Origin: Planctomycetaceae bacterium
Lineage (GTDB): Bacteria > Planctomycetota > Phycisphaerae > Phycisphaerales > SM1A02
NCBI GenBank assembly: GCA_002685335.1
Contig: NYWY01000019.1
Span: 1 to 16,813, forward strand
Direction of reading: 5' to 3'
DNA length: 16,813 bases
The notes under the pieces were generated by a model, which saw only the letters and a list, made by a program, of their open reading frames with translations, had not been told where the DNA came from and searched no databases. Below are positions 6,648-13,979 of the stretch, piece after piece. The translations under genes and the position numbers were made by a program. Position 1 is the first letter of the stretch. Each line of letters starts with the position of its first letter.

Positions 6648-6847
6648 GGCTCATTCTCCTCCCGTGGCGTTCAGGGTCCGCCGAAACTCCGACGAATCCG
6701 TGCACGCGATGTCATCTCCTTTTCTTCATCGATCTTCGATGGGATGATGTTCGGCCTCGTCCCCGAATACCCTTCAACCCGGATACCGGCGGGCTCGGCT
6801 GCGCCGATTTGATCGCTTCCCGGACGCGAAACCGAGAAAGGAGTCCG

Positions 6848-7837
6848 ATGTCCGACCCTCAAGAGCCCGAAACCGACACTCGTGACCCCGAATCGGACGC
6901 CTGGCGCGACCTGCTCCTGGACGCGGTGGCGGATGGTCGCCTGACCGCCCGGGATCGGCGGGAGCTCGAACATCGACATGACGCCGCGCCCCGACAGGTC
7001 AGACGCGATGCCGTCCGGGGCGAGATCGAAGTGCTGCAGCGATTCCTGAGCCTCGGAGCCTCCGTCCGCGTCGAAGTGGCGGTTCCGGGAGGACGACCGA
7101 TCGACCTCGTGGTGACCCTCGGCGACGTGGTCCTTGCCGTGCACGTGAAACGACTGGTGATCAGAACCGGCCGCACCTTCCAACCCCCCAGCCCCTTCGA
7201 CCCGCTTCGATCGGTTCCCCGGCCCTATCTCGTGGGTGTGGCGTGGCAGGCCGAGACTCCACCCTCGCCATTCGAAGTCGAGGACATGCAGCGTTTCCTG
7301 CGGTCCGCTCGAATGGGTGATCGACATCCGGTCCGGGATTCCAAGGACCGGATCCTGGGATCGCTGGAAGTCCTCGCCCCCAGCGCCGAGCAGGACCCCG
7401 AGACCAGATCCCGAGTGGAGCTCATCGGGATCACCGATCCAGATGCCGATGAACGCCTCGTGGAACGAACCGGCCGGCTGCTTCGTCGGGCCTATCACCA
7501 GTTCGCACCGGGGTACGAGAACGTGATCGTGCTCGCGGGCGGAGGCTTCGACGCGGAACGGCTGGTCGATCGAGCCATCCTCGGCGGCCACGTCGAACGT
7601 TGGGATCGCCTTCCCCGGATCGGTCAGCGGGTCGCTCATGGTCGGGATGATCGCGGCCTCTGGACCGGTCGCCATTATGAACGTTCCCGGCTGGTCGCCT
7701 GGGCACCGCTGGTTCGAACCGAGGGCCGGTTGTGGCGCCGCGACGGGGCGACCCCGGACCCTCGACTGCTCGCGGTCCTCGAATCCGCGATCGTCGGGCC
7801 CCCCGACCCTTCGAGTCCTCCGCCTCAGCGGGGGTGA
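6848..7837 (+). CDS. Uncharacterised protein; faint PD-(D/E)xK nuclease-like pattern
   Basis: I do not recognise a named family for this 329-residue cytosolic protein. Residues 1-20 are acidic and probably disordered; about 20-70 are Arg-rich helices. A beta-rich core follows (VRVEVAVPGG, IDLVVTLGDVVLAVHVKRL at 85-103), with Asp86 and an H-V-K at 99-101. That spacing recalls the D-x(n)-(E/Q/H)-x-K core of PD-(D/E)xK folds, as inference only. Later blocks include LLRRAYHQFAPGYENVIVL (211-229), like the terminal helix-strand of that fold, and a Trp/Arg-rich end. There is no signal peptide or membrane span. The ATG at 6848 is preceded by AGGAG at the ideal distance; an in-frame ATG at 6809 has none. 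The last 13 bp overlap the 3' end of hflX tail to tail. Confidence 0.72.
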   Translation: MSDPQEPETDTRDPESDAWRDLLLDAVADGRLTARDRRELEHRHDAAPRQVRRDAVRGEIEVLQRFLSLGASVRVEVAVPGGRPIDLVVTLGDVVLAVHVKRLVIRTGRTFQPPSPFDPLRSVPRPYLVGVAWQAETPPSPFEVEDMQRFLRSARMGDRHPVRDSKDRILGSLEVLAPSAEQDPETRSRVELIGITDPDADERLVERTGRLLRRAYHQFAPGYENVIVLAGGGFDAERLVDRAILGGHVERWDRLPRIGQRVAHGRDDRGLWTGRHYERSRLVAWAPLVRTEGRLWRRDGATPDPRLLAVLESAIVGPPDPSSPPPQRG

Positions 7838-9243
7838 AGTGAAAGGTGCGGCGGGATGCGGGGCGGCGTCGGGATCACCGGCTCCGGCCACAGGGTGGCC
7901 AGCGCCTCACTCCCCGGGATGTCGTCGATCTCGAACGCGGTCCCGGTCGCCAGCAGGATCTCGACCTGTCGCCGACCGATTCGAGTGCGGAGAACGACCT
8001 TGCCCGCAACGCCGTACTCGCGATCCAGGACCTCGGTCCTCTTCTCGACCAGATCCACGAGCCTCGATTCCTGCAGGGGAATCCCGATCCTCACTTCCAG
8101 AACCTCGCCTCGAAGATGCTGGAGAACCGCATCCGCGAGATCTTCGACTCCGTCTCCATCCCGGGCGCTTGCCACGATCGCATCCGGATTCGTTTCAAGC
8201 CAGGCCTCGAGCACACCACTCGGGGTCCGACCTTCGCGAACCGATTCCCGCAGACGATCCACCTTGTTGAGAACCAGAAGCCGTGGCTGCCCGGTCGCTC
8301 CGATCTCGTCGAGCACCGTGGAGACCGTCTCGAACTGCCGGGCGGCGGCCGGGTCCGAGACGTCGAGCACGATCAGCAGGACGTGGGCGTAGACCGTTTC
8401 CTCCAGCGTCGCCCGGAAACTCGCAACCAGATGGTGAGGAAGGTCTCGAATGAATCCGACGGTGTCGGACAGGAGAACCGAGTTCCCACCGCCGAGATTC
8501 CAGGCCCCGATCCGGGTGCTGAGGGTGGCGAAGAGCATGTCCGCTTCGAAGGCACCACCTTCGGTGAGACGGTTGAACATCGTGCTCTTGCCGGCATTCG
8601 TGTATCCGACCAGACCGACCGTGAAGTGATCATCCCGCCGCCCGGCGACTTCGCGACTCCGACGGGCCTGCACCTCGGCCAGATTCCGCTTGAGCTGGAC
8701 CAGCCGACGTTGAACGAGACGACGGTCGATCTCCAACTGTTGTTCGCCCGGACCCCGGGTACCCACGCCCATCGGCGCTCCACCGGTCACCTGACCGAGA
8801 TGGCTCCACATCGAACGGAGGCGGGGGGCGGTGTACTCGAGCTGTGCGATCTCCACCTGCAGCCGCGCCTCCTTGGTGGCCGCCCGAGTCGCGAAGATGT
8901 CGAGAATCAACTCGCTCCGATCGAGCACCTTGCATTTCAGGTCCTCTTCCAGCGCCTTGATCTGCATCGGCGAGAGGTCATTGTCGAAAATGACCACCTT
9001 GGCCTTCAGGGCGCTCACCATCGCCCCGAGCTCCTCGACCTTGCCCTTTCCCAGGTAGGTCCGGGCTCGGGGATGATCCCGCTGCTGCATGAGCCGACCG
9101 ACCGCCCGGACCCCGGCCGCACCGGCGAGCGAAGCCAACTCTTCGAGCGGATCCTCCTCCTCCGGCCTCCCTGGCAGCAGGACCGCGACCAGAACCGCCC
9201 CCTCTTCGTGGATGTCGATGCCTTCGCGGCGGTCGTCCTTCAT
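7825..9243 (-). CDS. hflX: Ribosome-associated GTPase HflX
   Basis: The 472-residue protein is a full HflX. The N-terminal nucleotide-interacting domain comes first (AVGRLMQQRDHPRARTYLGK at 47-66, ..VVIFDNDLSPMQ), then the coiled helix with GTRGPGEQQLEIDRR (161-175), then the Obg-type G domain: G1 GYTNAGKS 213-220, G3 DTVGF 260-264, G4 NKVD 326-329, G5 SAR 359-361. The C-terminal subdomain follows. In the family HflX binds the 50S E-site region and splits stalled or hibernating 70S ribosomes under heat or antibiotic stress. The ATG at 9243 gives a normal N-terminus. Its best Shine-Dalgarno lies 19 nt upstream and instead suits a four-codon leader that overlaps the start as ATGA. The 3' end overlaps the convergent gene by 13 bp. 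Confidence 0.96.
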   Translation of the reverse strand: MKDDRREGIDIHEEGAVLVAVLLPGRPEEEDPLEELASLAGAAGVRAVGRLMQQRDHPRARTYLGKGKVEELGAMVSALKAKVVIFDNDLSPMQIKALEEDLKCKVLDRSELILDIFATRAATKEARLQVEIAQLEYTAPRLRSMWSHLGQVTGGAPMGVGTRGPGEQQLEIDRRLVQRRLVQLKRNLAEVQARRSREVAGRRDDHFTVGLVGYTNAGKSTMFNRLTEGGAFEADMLFATLSTRIGAWNLGGGNSVLLSDTVGFIRDLPHHLVASFRATLEETVYAHVLLIVLDVSDPAAARQFETVSTVLDEIGATGQPRLLVLNKVDRLRESVREGRTPSGVLEAWLETNPDAIVASARDGDGVEDLADAVLQHLRGEVLEVRIGIPLQESRLVDLVEKRTEVLDREYGVAGKVVLRTRIGRRQVEILLATGTAFEIDDIPGSEALATLWPEPVIPTPPRIPPHLSLHPR

Positions 9244-9254
9244 CGCATGTTCAT
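9240..9254 (-). other. Possible four-codon leader ORF coupled to hflX
   Basis: ATG AAC ATG CGA TGA reads M-N-M-R-stop. The AGGAAA at 9268-9263 is 8 nt before its ATG, an ideal distance, but 19 nt before the hflX ATG. Its TGA overlaps the hflX start as ATGA, so ribosomes ending here could restart on hflX. The same frame is open back to 9437 (65 codons), but the longer peptide does not look like a protein. Confidence 0.4.
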
Positions 9255-9463
9255 CGCGAGTGTTTCCTGAGGGCCCCGGTGGAGGGATTCCACCAGGTCA
9301 CCCCTTGGGGTTGGAGAGCCAGGTTGGAGGGCGTGCCGTCGGCACCTCGAGGCGTCGAACGAACCTCGTTCCGGATCGTACCACTGGGAGAAGAGCGGGT
9401 CCGAAGTGCCCGACCTCCGTATCATCGTCCCATTCATCCAGTTCGGCAGCCTGCGGAGTTTTC
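9244..9463. promoter_or_regulatory. Divergent control region between hflX and the S41 protease
   Basis: The 220-bp gap holds several small dyads: GGTGGA-GGGAT-TCCACC (9278-9294), CCCCTTGGGG (9301-9310), GTGCCG-T-CGGCAC (about 9333-9345) and GAACGA-ACC-TCGTTC (9357-9371). TATCAT at 9420-9425 is a good -10 (5/6) for the protease gene but has no convincing -35 at 16-18 nt. The dyads could be operators or leader stems for either gene; none matches a regulator I know. Confidence 0.35.
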
Positions 9464-10867
9464 ATGTCAACCCCCTCCCCTCGATCCTCCCCCACTCGTT
9501 TCGGCCTCTGGCCGGTTCCAGTGCTCTGCGTCCTGTTGTTGGCTCAGATCGCCCTGAGTTTCGGTGCGGGACGCGCGGACGATCTCGCCTGGTTCGACCC
9601 CATGATCGACATCCGCGCGATGGTGATGGAGGATCACGTCGGCGAACCCGATTCCGACGCGATGCAGGAAGCGGCGATCGGAGCGATGCTCGAAACGCTC
9701 GACGATCCCTACACCGTCTGGATTCCGCCGAGAATGGAGCGAGACTTCGACAAGCAGATGCGGGGCTCGTACGTCGGAATCGGCGCGGAAATCGACCTCG
9801 AGCACGATCGACTCCGAATCGTCACCCCCCTGGAGGATTCGCCCTCCCTGGACGCCGGTGTCCGCTCCGGCGACATCGTTCTCGCGATCGACGGCACCGA
9901 CACCCTCGGACTCGGCACCGAAGGTTGCATCGAACTGCTGCTGGGCGAGGAAGGCGATCCGGTCGAGGTTCTGGTCCGCCACCTCGACGGCGAGGAGGAG
10001 ACGCTCACGATCATCCGCCGCCGAATCGAAACCCGATCGGTTCGCGGCATGCAGCGTGAAGGTTCAGGCTGGAATCACTTCCTCGATCCCGAACGGGGCA
10101 TCGGGTACATCAGGCTCACCCAGTTCACCGAACGTTCGATCGAAGAGATGAGGACCGCCCTCCGAAGCCTCGAAGAGGCCGGCGCCCGGGGCCTGATCCT
10201 CGACCTGCGATTCAACGGTGGCGGCACCCTCGACGGCGCCATCGACATCGCGGATCTCTTTCTGGACCGCGGAGTGATCGTCTCGGTCAGGGACCGCGAC
10301 GGCCGAGGCCGAAGCTGGACCGCCGATGATGACGAGGATGACCTGGAATGGCCGATGATCGTGCTGGTCAACGACGGTTCCGCCTCGGCCAGCGAGATCG
10401 TGTCCGGCGCCCTTCAGTCCCTCGGCCGAGCGAAGGTTCTGGGTGAGCGGACCTTCGGCAAGGGATCGGTGCAGGAGGTCCGGAACCTTCCCGGAGACCA
10501 GGGCATTCTGAAGATGACCACCGCGCGGTACTACCTCCCCGACGGTCGCAACCTCGATCGCCACGGGGAGGCCGAGATCTGGGGCGTGGACCCCGATCCC
10601 GGATACCTCATCGATCTGGACACCGATGAATACGCCGAACTGGTCAGAAAGCGTCGTGGCTACGAGGCCATCGATCAGGATCCCGAGGCGGCGACGCCCC
10701 GATTCGATGATCCCGAATGGATCGATTCCACTCTGAACGACCCGCAATTGGCGGCCGCGGTGACCGCGCTTCGGGCGAAGATCGCGGGCGAGGAGTGGCC
10801 ACGCGTGGGAGCGGACCCCTCCGCCGCCGCGGTGCTCACGGGTGAGCTCAAGACCCAGACCGCCTAG
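9464..10867 (+). CDS. S41-family C-terminal processing peptidase (CtpA/Prc-like), ends at an in-frame TAG
   Basis: The 467-residue protein is an S41 (tail-specific) serine peptidase. An N-terminal hydrophobic segment (about 15-33, LWPVPVLCVLLLAQIALSF) serves as signal peptide or anchor, so it acts in the periplasm. A helical N-domain follows, then a PDZ domain (about 103-190, SYVGIGAEI...AGVRSGDIVLAIDG) and the protease core (212-370). The Ser-Lys dyad is present: Ser in NDGSASASE (303-311) and Lys333 in ERTFGKGSVQ; LRFNGGG (248-254) is the usual core motif. The family cleaves protein C-termini in envelope quality control or maturation. The ATG at 9464 was chosen for a CGGAG upstream and the normal signal region; the frame is open further up without sense. 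Oddity: the frame continues past the TAG for 36 codons to the tsaD start. Confidence 0.93.
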   Translation: MSTPSPRSSPTRFGLWPVPVLCVLLLAQIALSFGAGRADDLAWFDPMIDIRAMVMEDHVGEPDSDAMQEAAIGAMLETLDDPYTVWIPPRMERDFDKQMRGSYVGIGAEIDLEHDRLRIVTPLEDSPSLDAGVRSGDIVLAIDGTDTLGLGTEGCIELLLGEEGDPVEVLVRHLDGEEETLTIIRRRIETRSVRGMQREGSGWNHFLDPERGIGYIRLTQFTERSIEEMRTALRSLEEAGARGLILDLRFNGGGTLDGAIDIADLFLDRGVIVSVRDRDGRGRSWTADDDEDDLEWPMIVLVNDGSASASEIVSGALQSLGRAKVLGERTFGKGSVQEVRNLPGDQGILKMTTARYYLPDGRNLDRHGEAEIWGVDPDPGYLIDLDTDEYAELVRKRRGYEAIDQDPEAATPRFDDPEWIDSTLNDPQLAAAVTALRAKIAGEEWPRVGADPSAAAVLTGELKTQTA

Positions 10868-10978
10868 CGGGATCGGCTGAGGGAGGAACTCGCTTCGGTC
10901 GAGGAACGCATTCAGGAACTTGAATCCGGCGCCGACGATGCCGGCACCACCGAACCGGAATCCGGAACGGATCCATGA
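10868..10978 (+). other. In-frame open extension of the S41 protease frame beyond its TAG, overlapping tsaD start
   Basis: Reading on in the protease frame after the TAG (10865-10867) gives 36 sense codons and then TGA at 10976-10978. The peptide begins RDRLREELASVEERIQELE, a charged amphipathic helix with coiled-coil character, then an acidic Gly/Thr/Glu tail. It has no ATG, GTG or TTG in frame, so it cannot easily be its own gene. Its TGA overlaps the tsaD ATG as ATGA, the usual layout of coupled genes. It is either a lost C-terminus (one-base change, for example CAG to TAG), a base-call error, or a readthrough product. Confidence 0.6.
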
Positions 10979-12045
10979 GCGATTCCCGGGCCCACACCCG
11001 CCTGGTGCTCGGCATCGAAACCAGCTGCGACGAGACCGCGGCCGCGGTGGTCGATGAGCACGGTCGAGTCCGGGGGGCGGCGGTCGCGACCCAGCACGAA
11101 CTCCATCGGGAGTACGGCGGCGTGGTTCCGGAGATCGCGAGTCGCGCTCATCTCGAGCGGGTGCTTCCAGTGATCCGAAAAGCCGTCGATCTCGCGGGCA
11201 TCGGGCTCGACGAACTCGACGCGATCGCGGTGGGACACCGACCGGGCCTCATCGGCGCCCTGCTGGTGGGCACCAGCGCGGCCAAGGGACTCGCGTTCGG
11301 ACTCGAGCGCCCCTTTCTCGGCGTCGATCATGTCCACGCACACCTGATCTCCGGGCTGCTGACCGAAGACCAGGACGCGTTTCCTCCGGCACCGCCGCTC
11401 CCGGCCCTCGGACTGGTCCTCAGCGGAGGTCACACGAGCTTGTACGAGATCGATGATCTCGTGCGACCGACACTCCTCGGCCGCACCATCGACGATGCGA
11501 TCGGCGAGGCCTATGACAAGGTCGCGGCCCTGCTCGGACTCGGCCATCCCGGCGGGCCGGAAGTCGAACGAATCGCCGCGGAGGGCGATCCGGACGCCCA
11601 TGACTTCCCGGTGGCGAATCTGGGACGGGATCGCCTCGATTTCTCCTACAGCGGACTGAAGACCGCGGTCCGCTACGCGGCCCTCGGCATCCCGGGTCGG
11701 GATCCCGAGCCCACGGCTCCCCTCGATCCTCGCCGCTGCGCCGACCTCGCCGCCTCTTTCCAGAAGGCCGCGATCGCCGCGGTCCGACGAAATCTTCGAC
11801 GGGCGATCGACGCCCGAACCGAGGTTCGGAGCCTCCTGGTCGGGGGTGGGGTGGTCGCGAACCGTTCGGTCCGTACGATGTTGGAGACCGAAGCCGCGAA
11901 GGCCGGCCTGGAACTGCGAATGCCAACCCCCGCCTTCAGCCAGGACAATGGTGCGATGATCGCACTCCTCGGCGCCATGAGGCTCACTCGGGGCGAGCGT
12001 GACGATTTCTCGCTCGCACCTGCCGCCACCACCCGTTCGACCTGA
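10975..12045 (+). CDS. tsaD: tRNA N6-adenosine threonylcarbamoyltransferase TsaD
   Basis: The 356-residue protein is a Kae1/TsaD ASKHA-fold enzyme. With TsaB and TsaE it transfers threonylcarbamoyl from TC-AMP to A37 of ANN-decoding tRNAs, in the cytosol. Motifs: GIETSCDETAAAVV (13-26), metal His119 and His123 in VDHVHAHL, LVLSGGHTSLYEI (147-159), DDAIGEAYDKVA (173-184), DFSYSGLKTAV (222-232), GGGVVAN (290-296) and QDNGAMIA with the metal Asp324. The usual TxGPGL loop reads GHRPGL here. The length is slightly above the roughly 340-residue norm. No strong Shine-Dalgarno precedes the ATG; the start overlaps the TGA of the open extension of the upstream protease frame, which suggests translational coupling. 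It probably shares an operon with the protease and with the release-factor-like gene 20 nt downstream. Confidence 0.97.
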   Translation: MSDSRAHTRLVLGIETSCDETAAAVVDEHGRVRGAAVATQHELHREYGGVVPEIASRAHLERVLPVIRKAVDLAGIGLDELDAIAVGHRPGLIGALLVGTSAAKGLAFGLERPFLGVDHVHAHLISGLLTEDQDAFPPAPPLPALGLVLSGGHTSLYEIDDLVRPTLLGRTIDDAIGEAYDKVAALLGLGHPGGPEVERIAAEGDPDAHDFPVANLGRDRLDFSYSGLKTAVRYAALGIPGRDPEPTAPLDPRRCADLAASFQKAAIAAVRRNLRRAIDARTEVRSLLVGGGVVANRSVRTMLETEAAKAGLELRMPTPAFSQDNGAMIALLGAMRLTRGERDDFSLAPAATTRST

Positions 12046-12065
12046 ACCCGAATCGATCGCCAACC

Positions 12066-12623
12066 GTGTCCTACCGTCCTCCCTACGTCGATCCCGACTC
12101 CATCCTCGTCAAGCCGCCTCACCCAGCCTGCCTGACCCCGGAGAAGCTGCTCAAGCAGTGTGAATTCCGCTTCGGCCGGACCGGTGGCCCCGGGGGTCAG
12201 AATCGAAACAAGGTGGAGACCGGGGCCTGGATCGTCCACGGCCCGACCGGGCTCGAGGCGAAGGCGACGGAACGACGCCAGCAGCAGGTCAATCGGCACG
12301 TCGCGATCGGCCGACTCCGGCTCCGACTCGCCTTGAAGGCCCGCGCGGTGACCAATCGTGAACGGCACAAGCCGAGCGAGCTCTGGGAAGGACGACGCGA
12401 GGGCACGAGACTCCAGGTGAATCCGAAGCATGCCGACTACCCCGCCCTGCTCTCCGAAGCCCTCGACGTGATCGTGGTCCGTCGATGGGACGTCGCGGGC
12501 GCCGCGAAGATCCTCGGGGTCACCATGAGCCAGCTCTCCCGGCTCGTGCGTCACCATCCACCGGCGTTCGCGAAACTCAACAAAGGCCGGGAATCCGTCG
12601 GCCTTCAACCGCTCCGGAAGTGA
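12066..12623 (+). CDS. Release-factor-like protein (RF-1 domain, GGQ) with C-terminal helix-turn-helix-like tail
   Basis: The 185-residue protein carries a class I release-factor catalytic domain. GRTGGPGGQNRNKVETG puts the GGQ at residues 43-45, the tripeptide that triggers peptidyl-tRNA hydrolysis, with a basic stretch (ERRQQQVNRHVAIGRLRLRL) after it. There is no codon-recognition domain, so like ArfB/ICT1 it may release peptides from stalled ribosomes, as inference. ArfB's basic disordered tail is missing; instead residues about 130-175 (AAKILGVTMSQLSRLVRHHP) look like a helix-turn-helix. Relatives with this ending (SQL-x-x-L-(V/L)...L-x-x-x-N-x-x-R...GL-x-PL) are, to my memory, found in planctomycetes. 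The start is a GTG at 12066 with no clear Shine-Dalgarno, 20 nt after tsaD; the next gene starts 4 nt after its stop. Confidence 0.88.
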   Translation: MSYRPPYVDPDSILVKPPHPACLTPEKLLKQCEFRFGRTGGPGGQNRNKVETGAWIVHGPTGLEAKATERRQQQVNRHVAIGRLRLRLALKARAVTNRERHKPSELWEGRREGTRLQVNPKHADYPALLSEALDVIVVRRWDVAGAAKILGVTMSQLSRLVRHHPPAFAKLNKGRESVGLQPLRK

Positions 12624-12627
12624 TCCG

Positions 12628-13812
12628 ATGTCGATACCCCAGTCCCTTCTCCAGCACATCACCGACGTCCGGCGGGATCTCCACGCCCACCCCGAGATCG
12701 CCTACGAAGAACGACGAACCAGCGAGGTCGTCTCCCGGGAACTGAAGGACGCCGGCATCGAGCATCGAACCGGACTCGCCGGCGGTACCGGTGTGCTGGC
12801 CTGGCTCCCCGGCGGCGACCAGCTCGGTGGAGAGGCCATCGGACTGCGAGCCGACATCGACGCCCTCCCGATCACCGAGGAGACCGGTGCGCCCTGGGCA
12901 TCCACGATCCCGGGACGCATGCACGCCTGCGGACACGACGGACACACCGCCATCCTGCTGGGCACCGCTCGCCATCTCGCGACCCTCGCCGCGAAAGAAA
13001 CACTGCCCCGCCCGGTGGTGATGCTCTTCCAGCCCGCGGAGGAAGGCGGCGGAGGCGGCGCCCGGATGGTCGAGGACGGCGTCCTCGACGGACGCATCGC
13101 GCCGACCCCGATCAAGCGGATCTACGGACTCCACGGATGGCCCGACGCGCCCGCCGGCGATGTCGGAACCCGGCCCGGCCCGCTCCTCGCCGCGAGCGAT
13201 CGCTTCGAGATCGATGTCCGGGGAGAGGGAACCCACGCCGCGTGGCCTCAGGGGGGACGGGATCCGGTGATCGCCGCGGCGGCGATCACCACCGCCCTGC
13301 AGACCGTGGTCGCGCGAAACTGTGATCCCCTCGATGCCGCGGTGGTGAGCGTCACCATCCTCCAGGCGGGAACCACCTTCAACGTGATCCCCGGAACCGC
13401 TCGGATCGCCGGCACCGCTCGAAGTCTTTCTCCCGACGTGCAGGACCTCCTCGAACGGCGGATCGCGGAGATCGCGACCGGGGTGGCGATCGCCCATGGC
13501 TGCACCGCGGTTCCGGTCTATCACCGCGGCTACCCGGTCACCGTGAATCATCCCGAACCCACCGCCACCTTCGAGCGGCTCGCGCGGGACGAGATCGGCG
13601 ACGACCGCTGGTTCCCGGTCGAGCGCCCGGTGATGGGAGGCGAGGACTTCGCCTACTACGGCCAGAAGGTCCCCGCCTGCTTCTTCATGCTGGGCCAGCG
13701 AGCGGAAGGCGAGACCTCGATGCCCCCGCTCCATTCCCCCAGATACGACTTCAATGATGGAACCCTGGAGACCGGAGTCCGTCTCATGACCAGGCTCGCC
13801 CTCGAAGGCTGA
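12628..13812 (+). CDS. M20D-family amidohydrolase (N-acyl amino acid/hippurate hydrolase type)
   Basis: The 394-residue cytosolic protein is a complete M20D peptidase/amidohydrolase. It has DLHAHPEIAYEE (17-28), GLRADIDALPI (72-82) and the metal site MHACGHDGH (Cys101, His103), the catalytic/metal acid pair in QPAEEGGGG (Glu138-139), His169 in YGLHGWP, the dimerisation (lid) domain with THAAWPQGGRDPV (202-214), and the final metal His369 in PPLHSPRYDFND. Family members cleave N-acyl or amide bonds of amino acids (hippurate, N-acetyl-amino acids, IAA conjugates); the substrate here cannot be told. The ATG at 12628 starts 4 nt after the release-factor-like stop, and a GGAAG Shine-Dalgarno lies in the end of that gene, so the two are probably co-translated. 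A weak 6-bp stem-loop (13826-13843) follows its stop. Confidence 0.93.
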   Translation: MSIPQSLLQHITDVRRDLHAHPEIAYEERRTSEVVSRELKDAGIEHRTGLAGGTGVLAWLPGGDQLGGEAIGLRADIDALPITEETGAPWASTIPGRMHACGHDGHTAILLGTARHLATLAAKETLPRPVVMLFQPAEEGGGGGARMVEDGVLDGRIAPTPIKRIYGLHGWPDAPAGDVGTRPGPLLAASDRFEIDVRGEGTHAAWPQGGRDPVIAAAAITTALQTVVARNCDPLDAAVVSVTILQAGTTFNVIPGTARIAGTARSLSPDVQDLLERRIAEIATGVAIAHGCTAVPVYHRGYPVTVNHPEPTATFERLARDEIGDDRWFPVERPVMGGEDFAYYGQKVPACFFMLGQRAEGETSMPPLHSPRYDFNDGTLETGVRLMTRLALEG

Positions 13813-13875
13813 GTCCGGATATCCAGTTCCGCCTTTCCGGAACCAGTCGCCCGTCGACATCCGAGCGATATTCGG

Positions 13876-13904
13876 TTGGTCCCAGCCACTCGGCCGACTA
13901 CGGT
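13876..13904 (+). promoter_or_regulatory. Candidate promoter of the metalloprotease gene
   Basis: TTGGTC (13876-13881), a 17-nt spacer and TACGGT (13899-13904) resemble the tRNA-His promoter (TTGAGC-N17-TACGCT). The 5' leader would be about 70 nt. The -10 is weak against TATAAT. Confidence 0.4.
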
Positions 13905-13979
13905 TCGAGGTCGGCCCCGAATTTTCGTGCCGAGTCCCGTCCAAGCACCGCTCCCGCCCAGCCTCAAGATCGGAATCGA

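Noticed and set aside
6671..6715. 14-codon minus-strand ORF in the divergent gap before the MshEN-like gene
   Set aside because: An AGGAG directly abuts its ATG with no spacing, so it would not work as a ribosome-binding site; nothing else supports it.
9240..9437. 65-codon minus-strand ORF upstream of hflX
   Set aside because: The composition is not protein-like and no Shine-Dalgarno precedes its first ATG; only the last four codons with their own ribosome-binding site look meaningful.
10912..12063. 383-codon minus-strand frame opposite tsaD
   Set aside because: It is fully covered by the well-conserved tsaD and has no recognisable domain or ribosome-binding site.
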